Positions 6,336-11,254 of a stretch of 11,254 nucleotides of DNA are shown here, in pieces. The translations under genes and the position numbers were made by a program. The notes under the pieces were generated by a model. It was given only the letters and a program-made list of their open reading frames with translations, did not search any database and was not told the origin of the DNA. Position 1 is the first letter of the stretch; each line of letters begins with the position of its first letter. Origin of the DNA: Anaerolineae bacterium (GTDB taxonomy: Bacteria > Chloroflexota > Anaerolineae > Aggregatilineales > UBA3940); the NCBI GenBank assembly GCA_020852775.1, contig JADZAD010000055.1, positions 1-11,254 of the forward strand, read 5' to 3'.

Positions 6336-6946
6336 ATGGTTGCGACGGATATTCACGCCATGACGCTCGAACAGTTCATGGAATCATATTCTGACGACGG
6401 CCCGTTCGAATGGATTGACGGAGAGAGAATACCAGTGAGCCCACAGGTCGCGCACAGTGGCAGGGTTGCCTTCCGCCTGGGTCGAATCCTCAGCCAGTAC
6501 GTGGAAGCGAATCGTCTGGGCGAGGTATTTGCAGAAGTGCCTTTCGTTAAGGCCTGTGAAGAACACCAGAACTGGGTCAAAGGCTCCCGCCAACCCGACC
6601 TGATGTTTGTGCGGGCGGAACGCCTGGCTGCCCTCGCCGCGGTTGACCCGCAGTGGGAGCGTAAGCCACTGACGATTGTCCCCGATCTCACTGTGGAGGT
6701 CGTCTCCCCCACTGACCGCCTGGGCCGTGTGACACACAAGATTGATCTGTATATTCAGGACGGGGTGAGCGAAGTCTGGCTGGTTGAGCCGGAGAGCCAG
6801 ACCGTCACGATTACCCGGTCGGGGAGTAACCTGCAAACCCGAATCGGGGCCCGGGACATCCCCTCAGTGGGAGCGATGTATTGCCGGGATTCGTGCTGCC
6901 TGTGAGCGACCTGTTCCACCCCGGTAGCCAGCCCACATCGGAATAG
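6336..6946 (+). pseudogene. Uma2-family (DUF820) PD-(D/E)XK nuclease-like gene with a C-terminal frameshift
   Basis: As read, the open frame is 6336-6905, 189 residues. It has the Uma2 core: FEWIDGERIPVSP (24-36), QPDLMFV (86-92), VPDLTVEVVSPTDR (115-128), a Lys at 135 in HKIDLYI, and VSEVWLVEP (144-152). Asp88, Glu121 and the downstream Lys are the likely nuclease residues. The normal C-terminal pattern (GD-x-LPGF, then a hydrophobic tail ending in LF) is absent from this frame, which ends in CRDSCCL. It is intact in the next frame as DVLPGFVLPVSDLF (6875-6916), ending at a TAG at 6944-6946. One missing C in the C-run at 6860-6863 explains this. It may be a real mutation or a sequence error; the nuclease core is unaffected. 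GGAGG precedes the ATG, 27 bp after the FAD-subunit stop. Base composition looks less GC-rich than its neighbours, suggesting later insertion. Uma2 proteins are abundant in Chloroflexota and Cyanobacteria; their role is not established. Confidence 0.8.
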
Positions 6947-6964
6947 TTGTTCGGAGAGAGACGC

Positions 6965-9781
6965 ATGGCCTGGATTACGATCACTGTCAACGGCGAACGG
7001 ATTGAGCGTGAAGTCGATCCGTCGCGCACGCTCGCCCAGTTCCTGCGGCTCGACCTCGGGCTGACAGGCACCAAGATCGGCTGCGAAGAGGCCGAGTGCG
7101 GCATCTGCACGGTGCAGGTCAACGGCACCCCGGTCGATTCGTGCATCTACCCGCTGATGAAGGCGCGTAACGCAGAAGTCGTCACGATCGAAGGGCTTGC
7201 GACAGGCGAGAAGCTCCATCCGCTGCAGGAAGCCTTCATCGAGCAGGGCGCGGTACAGTGCGGCTACTGCACCCCCGGCCTGATCATGAATGCGAAGGCC
7301 CTGCTGGAGCGCAACCCCGACCCAACCGATCACGACATTCGGGTCGCGCTCAAGGACACCTTCTGCCGCTGCACCGGCTACATGGCAGTGCGCCGCGCGA
7401 TCCACGCCGCGGCAGCAGCCCAGCGCGGCGAGCCGATGCCTGCCTACCCCGCCCCGACGACCGTCGAGCCGCTGGAGGTGATCGGGCAGAACGTCGATCG
7501 CCCGGAGTCCGTCGCCAAGGTCACCGGCGCGGCGAAGTTCACCGATGACTATGGCTTCCCCGGCATGCTTTACGGGCTGACGCTGCGCAGCCCGCATCCG
7601 CATGCGCGGGTGCTCAGAGTGGACACCGGCCAGGCGAAGGCCGTGCCCGGTGTGCGCGCCGTGCTGTGCCATGAGGACATCCCCGGGCGCAATATCCACG
7701 GGCTGGTCTATCTCGACTGGCCGTGCCTCGCCGGGGACAAGGTGCGCTACGTCGGCGACCCGGTCGCCATAGTGGCGGCGGACACTGAGGAAGCGGCCCG
7801 GCAGGCGCTCGATCTGATTGAGGTGCAATACGAGGTGCTCGGCACGGTCGGTGATCCGGTCTACGCGCGCACCCCGGAGGCCCCGGTCATCCACGAGGAA
7901 TGGGAGACGGGCAACCTGCTCAAGCACATCAAGGTGCGCCATGGTGACATCGAGCGGGGCTTCGCCGAGGCGGACGTGATCATTGAGCGCACCTACCGCA
8001 CACCGACCATCGAGCACGCCTACCTTGAGCCGGAATGCTCGATCGGGGTGCCCGCGGGCTACGACGCGGAACACGAGAAGATCACCATATACGTCGGCTC
8101 GCAGATCCCTTACCAGGACCGTAACCAGGTCGCCCTGATCCTCGGCGTCGCGGATGAGGATGTGCGCATCCGCGGTACGCTGATCGGCGGCGGGTTCGGC
8201 GGTAAGGAAGACCTCGCGGCGCAGGCCCATGTCGCGCTGCTGGCGCAGGCAACCGGCAGGCCCGTCAAGATGCTGTACACGCGTCACGAGTCGCTGCTCT
8301 TCCACCCGAAGCGGCATGCCACCGTGATCCGCATGAAGACCGGGGCGAAGCGGGACGGCACGCTTGTGGCGGTCGAGGCCGAGCTTTACGGCGACGGCGG
8401 GGCCTACGCCTCGCTCAGTGATAAGGTAATGACCCGCGCCACGACCCACGCCACCGGCCCGTATGTCGTCCCTAATGCGAAGATTGACTGCTACGCGATG
8501 TACACCAACAATGTGCCGTCCGGCGCGTTCCGCGGCTTCGGCGTGACCCAGTCGGCCTTCGCCGTCGAGAGCAACATGGATATCCTCGCCGAGACGCTGG
8601 GCATCGATCCGCTGGAGCTGCGCCGGAAGAACGCCCAGCGCGTGGGGGTGATGACCGCCACCGGCCAGACCCTGCGCGAAAGCGCCGGGCTGCTGGAAAC
8701 GATTGAGAAGGTTGAGGCGGACGTCCGTTCGGAGGACACCTCCTCCCATGGCTTCCGCTGGAGCTGGCGCGAAGGGAACAGGGCCTTCGGCTGGGGAATT
8801 GCCTGCGCCTATAAGAACACCGGGCTGGGCGGCGGCGCGCCTGACAAGTCCGCCGTCGAGGTCGAGGCGTTCGAGGACAGCACCGCCGAAGTCCGCACCG
8901 CCGCCGCCGACCTCGGCCAGGGCATCGGGATGGTGGTGGCGCAGGTCGCGGCGCAGGAGCTTGGCATGCCGTACAGCAGCATGCGCGTGCTGCTTTGTGA
9001 CACTGACCTGACGCCGAACGGCGGCCCGACCACTGCCTCACGCCAGACGTTCGTCACCGGGAACGCCGCCCGCATGGCCGCTTCGACGCTGCGCGAGGCG
9101 CTGCGTTCCACCGCCGCCGAGCATTACAACGTCCCGCCGGAACAAATCCGCTTCGAGGAAGGGCTGATGCGGATCAACGGGCACAGTGTCCCACTGGGTG
9201 AAGTCGTCGGGGTGATGAAGGCCAATGGCCTGCAGCCCCGCGCCACCTTTGAGTACATGGCCCCGGTGACCCAGCCGCTGGGCACGGGCGGGGACATGCA
9301 CTTCGCCTTCTCCTATGCGACGCAGGCCGCGCTGGTCGAAGTCGATCTGGAGACCGGGGCGGTGCACGTCCACCGCGTGATCGCCGGGACGGACGTCGGG
9401 CGGGCGATCAACCCGAAGTCGCTGCAGGGGCAGATCGAGGGCGGGATCGTGATGGCGCTCGGCAACTGCCTGACCGAGCAGTATATCATCGAGAACGGCC
9501 AGCCGTGGTCCACGCTGTTCGCGCGGTACAAGATGCCGAGCATCAAGCACGCGCCGGAGATCACCTCTCACATTATCGAGCACCCGTCGAGCGACGGCCC
9601 ATATGGCGCAAAGGGCGTCGGCGAGATCCCGTCGATCAACACCACGCCCGCGATCGCCAATGCGATTTACCACGCGACCGGGGTACGTGTGTTCAGCATC
9701 CCGGTCGATCAGGACGCACTCGTGCGGGCGCTGCGCCGGGGTGACAGGGAAATCTACACGACCTGGAGTGACGTTCGCTGA
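6965..9781 (+). CDS. fused [2Fe-2S] and molybdopterin-binding subunit of a xanthine dehydrogenase-family hydroxylase
   Basis: A 938-residue protein that oxidises a C-H bond of its substrate with water at a molybdenum centre. Residues 1-80 form a plant-type ferredoxin domain (Cys40, 45, 48, 60). Residues 85-150 form the second [2Fe-2S] domain (Cys99, 102, 134, 136; CGYCTPG and CRCTGY). A short linker leads to the a/b hammerhead domain (about 177-300) and the molybdopterin domain (about 310-930). Key motifs are GGGFGGKE (408-415), GAFRGFG (520-526), TTASRQTFVTGNA (689-701) and GAKGVGE (881-887). Glu887 is the catalytic base. Glu415 and Arg523 correspond to the purine-binding Glu802 and Arg880 of bovine xanthine oxidase, which favours a purine substrate over an aldehyde or CO; the CO dehydrogenase AYRCSFR motif is absent. 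The Fe-S/Mo fusion without an FAD domain recalls E. coli XdhD (YgfN) and the selenium-dependent hydroxylases. The ATG follows GGAGAG; the frame has a stop at 6944, so only a short upstream extension is possible. FAD is supplied by the 5394-6308 product. Confidence 0.93.
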   Translation: MAWITITVNGERIEREVDPSRTLAQFLRLDLGLTGTKIGCEEAECGICTVQVNGTPVDSCIYPLMKARNAEVVTIEGLATGEKLHPLQEAFIEQGAVQCGYCTPGLIMNAKALLERNPDPTDHDIRVALKDTFCRCTGYMAVRRAIHAAAAAQRGEPMPAYPAPTTVEPLEVIGQNVDRPESVAKVTGAAKFTDDYGFPGMLYGLTLRSPHPHARVLRVDTGQAKAVPGVRAVLCHEDIPGRNIHGLVYLDWPCLAGDKVRYVGDPVAIVAADTEEAARQALDLIEVQYEVLGTVGDPVYARTPEAPVIHEEWETGNLLKHIKVRHGDIERGFAEADVIIERTYRTPTIEHAYLEPECSIGVPAGYDAEHEKITIYVGSQIPYQDRNQVALILGVADEDVRIRGTLIGGGFGGKEDLAAQAHVALLAQATGRPVKMLYTRHESLLFHPKRHATVIRMKTGAKRDGTLVAVEAELYGDGGAYASLSDKVMTRATTHATGPYVVPNAKIDCYAMYTNNVPSGAFRGFGVTQSAFAVESNMDILAETLGIDPLELRRKNAQRVGVMTATGQTLRESAGLLETIEKVEADVRSEDTSSHGFRWSWREGNRAFGWGIACAYKNTGLGGGAPDKSAVEVEAFEDSTAEVRTAAADLGQGIGMVVAQVAAQELGMPYSSMRVLLCDTDLTPNGGPTTASRQTFVTGNAARMAASTLREALRSTAAEHYNVPPEQIRFEEGLMRINGHSVPLGEVVGVMKANGLQPRATFEYMAPVTQPLGTGGDMHFAFSYATQAALVEVDLETGAVHVHRVIAGTDVGRAINPKSLQGQIEGGIVMALGNCLTEQYIIENGQPWSTLFARYKMPSIKHAPEITSHIIEHPSSDGPYGAKGVGEIPSINTTPAIANAIYHATGVRVFSIPVDQDALVRALRRGDREIYTTWSDVR

Positions 9782-9821
9782 GTTGCCGCGCCTGTTGACC
9801 GGCGCCGGAAAGTGAGACGGA

Positions 9822-11254
9822 ATGGTCGCAGCAGCACGCCTGAAGCCGGACGACGTCGTCCGTACCACCTGCCCGTACTGCGGGGTCGGGTGCCAGATGA
9901 ACCTGCACCTGCGTGACGGGCATATCTACCGCGTCACCGCCCCGTTTGACGCCGCACCGAACTACGGCAACCTGTGCGTCAAGGGGCGCTTCGGCACGGA
10001 CTACACCACCCACCCCGGGCGGCTCCGCACCCCGCTGATCCGCAGCGGTGGCCCCGGTGAGTTCCGCGAGGCGACCTGGGAAGAGGCCCTGACGCTCGTC
10101 AGCGAGAAGCTGGCCGGGCTGGTGCGCCAGCATGGCGGCGACTGCATCGCCACCTACGCCTGCGCCAAGGCCACCAATGAGGACAACTACGTCTTCCAGA
10201 AGTGGGTGCGCGCGGTGATGAAGACCAACAACGTCGATCACTGCGCCCGGCTGTGCCACGCCGGGAGCGTCACCGCCCTCAGCCTGGCGATCGGCTCCAG
10301 CGCGATGAGCAACAGCATCGCCGAGATGGAGCACCTTGACACCTTTATCGTCACCGGCAGCAATACCACCGAGACCCACCCGGTGATCAGCCTGTTTCTC
10401 AAGAAGGCGGTGCGCCAGAACGGGGCAAAGCTGATCGTGATCGACCCGCGCCAGATCGAGCTGACGGATTTCGCCACGCTGTGGCTGCGCCAGAAGCCGG
10501 GCACGGATGTCGCCGTATACCAGGCGATGGCACACGTGATCGTCACCGAGAAGCTCTACAACCCGGCCTTCATCAGCGAGCGTACCGAGGGCTTCGAGCA
10601 GTACGCCGAGTCGCTGGAGCAGTACACGCCGGAATGGGCTGAAGGCGTCAGCGGCGTCCCGTCGGAGGACATCCGGCAGGCGGCGCGCCTGTACGCCACG
10701 GCGGGCAGCGCGGCGATCTACTGGGGCATGGGCATCAGCCAGAGCACGCACGGCACGGATAACGCCCTCTCGCTCACCAACCTCGCCCTGATGACCGGGC
10801 AGGTCGGCAGGCCAGGCACCGGGCTGAACCCGCTGCGCGGCCAGAACAACGTGCAGGGCTGCTCGGACAGCGGCGGGCTGCCCAACGTTTATACTGCCTA
10901 CCAGCCGGTCGCCGTGCCGGAAGTGCGCGCGCGCTTCGAGCAGGCGTGGCGCACGGCCCTCCCCCCGGAGCCCGGCCTGACCGTCACCGAGATGGTGGAC
11001 GCGGCCCTGACCGGGCAGATCAAAGCGATGGTGATCATGGGTGAAGACCCGCTGATGAGCGAACCGAACCTCGCCCACGCCCGCCACGCGATCGAAGGGC
11101 TAGACCTGATTGTGTGCATCGACATCTTCATGAACGAGACCGGCAAACACGCCGACGTGATCCTGCCCTCCGCCAGCTTCGCGGAGAAGGACGGCACCTT
11201 CACCAACAGCGACCGCCGCGTGCAGCGCATCCGCCGCGCCCTGCCCCCCGCGGG
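9822..11254 (+). CDS. fdhF: formate dehydrogenase catalytic (alpha) subunit, cysteine type, C-terminus beyond window
   Basis: Partial: 477 codons are visible, and the chain continues past the right edge. It is a bis-MGD molybdenum (or tungsten) enzyme that oxidises formate to CO2 or runs in reverse. The N-terminal [4Fe-4S] motif is CPYCGVGC (17-24) with Cys52 in NLCVKGR, where Lys54 lies between cluster and cofactor. The active site is HCARLCHAGSV (140-150): Cys145 sits at the selenocysteine-140 position of E. coli FdhH and is followed by the conserved His146. RGQNNVQG (339-346) supplies the conserved Arg. MGEDP (406-410) and the cofactor-binding segment from about 426 are also typical. A TGA lies in frame at 9813-9815, so the ATG at 9822 is the first start. 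The protein therefore has no NuoG-like ferredoxin extension and is of the compact FdhH type. No twin-arginine signal is seen, so it is cytoplasmic. It begins 40 bp after the hydroxylase stop with a GGAAAG ribosome site, consistent with one operon. Gene symbol by similarity only. Confidence 0.93.
   Translation, partial: MVAAARLKPDDVVRTTCPYCGVGCQMNLHLRDGHIYRVTAPFDAAPNYGNLCVKGRFGTDYTTHPGRLRTPLIRSGGPGEFREATWEEALTLVSEKLAGLVRQHGGDCIATYACAKATNEDNYVFQKWVRAVMKTNNVDHCARLCHAGSVTALSLAIGSSAMSNSIAEMEHLDTFIVTGSNTTETHPVISLFLKKAVRQNGAKLIVIDPRQIELTDFATLWLRQKPGTDVAVYQAMAHVIVTEKLYNPAFISERTEGFEQYAESLEQYTPEWAEGVSGVPSEDIRQAARLYATAGSAAIYWGMGISQSTHGTDNALSLTNLALMTGQVGRPGTGLNPLRGQNNVQGCSDSGGLPNVYTAYQPVAVPEVRARFEQAWRTALPPEPGLTVTEMVDAALTGQIKAMVIMGEDPLMSEPNLAHARHAIEGLDLIVCIDIFMNETGKHADVILPSASFAEKDGTFTNSDRRVQRIRRALPPA

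Noticed and set aside
6755..8749. 664-codon open frame on the minus strand opposite the hydroxylase gene
   Set aside because: Shadow of a GC-rich gene: the plus frame carries all Fe-S and molybdopterin motifs, and the antisense product shows no recognisable domain.
9813..9815. Possible selenocysteine TGA near the start of the formate dehydrogenase
   Set aside because: It lies before the ATG and not at the active site; the active-site codon at 10254-10256 is TGC, so the enzyme is the Cys type.
9693..11087. 464-codon open frame on the minus strand opposite the formate dehydrogenase
   Set aside because: Antisense shadow; the plus strand encodes a clear formate dehydrogenase with all cofactor motifs.

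Overview
GC-rich, gene-dense bacterial DNA, probably from a Chloroflexota-like environmental bacterium. That assignment is weak: it rests on the high GC, a MoeA fused to a PBP-like domain, an acidic SlyD and a Uma2-family gene, with no marker gene present. The window is a molybdenum-enzyme locus. It carries two different MoeA paralogues that make the cofactor, and two molybdoenzymes that use it: a xanthine-dehydrogenase-family hydroxylase and a formate dehydrogenase.

Layout. Positions 1-2457 (minus strand) hold an unrecognised multi-pass membrane protein followed 28 bp later by a MoeA-PBP fusion that runs off the left edge. Between 2458 and 2625 lie a promoter-like region with a 9+9 bp palindrome and a strong intrinsic terminator. 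Positions 2626-3123 (minus) encode a SlyD-type FKBP isomerase. A 215-bp divergent intergenic region (3124-3338) separates it from a plain moeA on the plus strand (3339-4574). A small lipoprotein follows (4697-5188). After a 205-bp leader region, a plus-strand operon begins: FAD subunit (5394-6308), a frameshifted Uma2-family gene (6336-6946), a fused [2Fe-2S]/molybdopterin hydroxylase subunit (6965-9781) and a formate dehydrogenase catalytic subunit (9822 to the right edge). Gaps inside this operon are 18-40 bp.

How they fit together. MoeA inserts molybdenum into molybdopterin. The FAD subunit and the fused Fe-S/Mo subunit together supply every redox centre of a xanthine-dehydrogenase-type enzyme, and the purine-binding Glu and Arg positions appear conserved. 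The formate dehydrogenase is the cysteine type, not the selenocysteine type, and has no N-terminal ferredoxin-like extension. Its electron partner is not in the window. Co-transcription of a purine-type hydroxylase with a formate dehydrogenase suggests a shared redox process, possibly purine metabolism; this is inference. The most unusual points are the Uma2 gene wedged between two subunits of one enzyme with its C-terminus displaced by a -1 frameshift, and the structured leader in front of the operon. I see no RNA genes, CRISPR array or complete mobile element.
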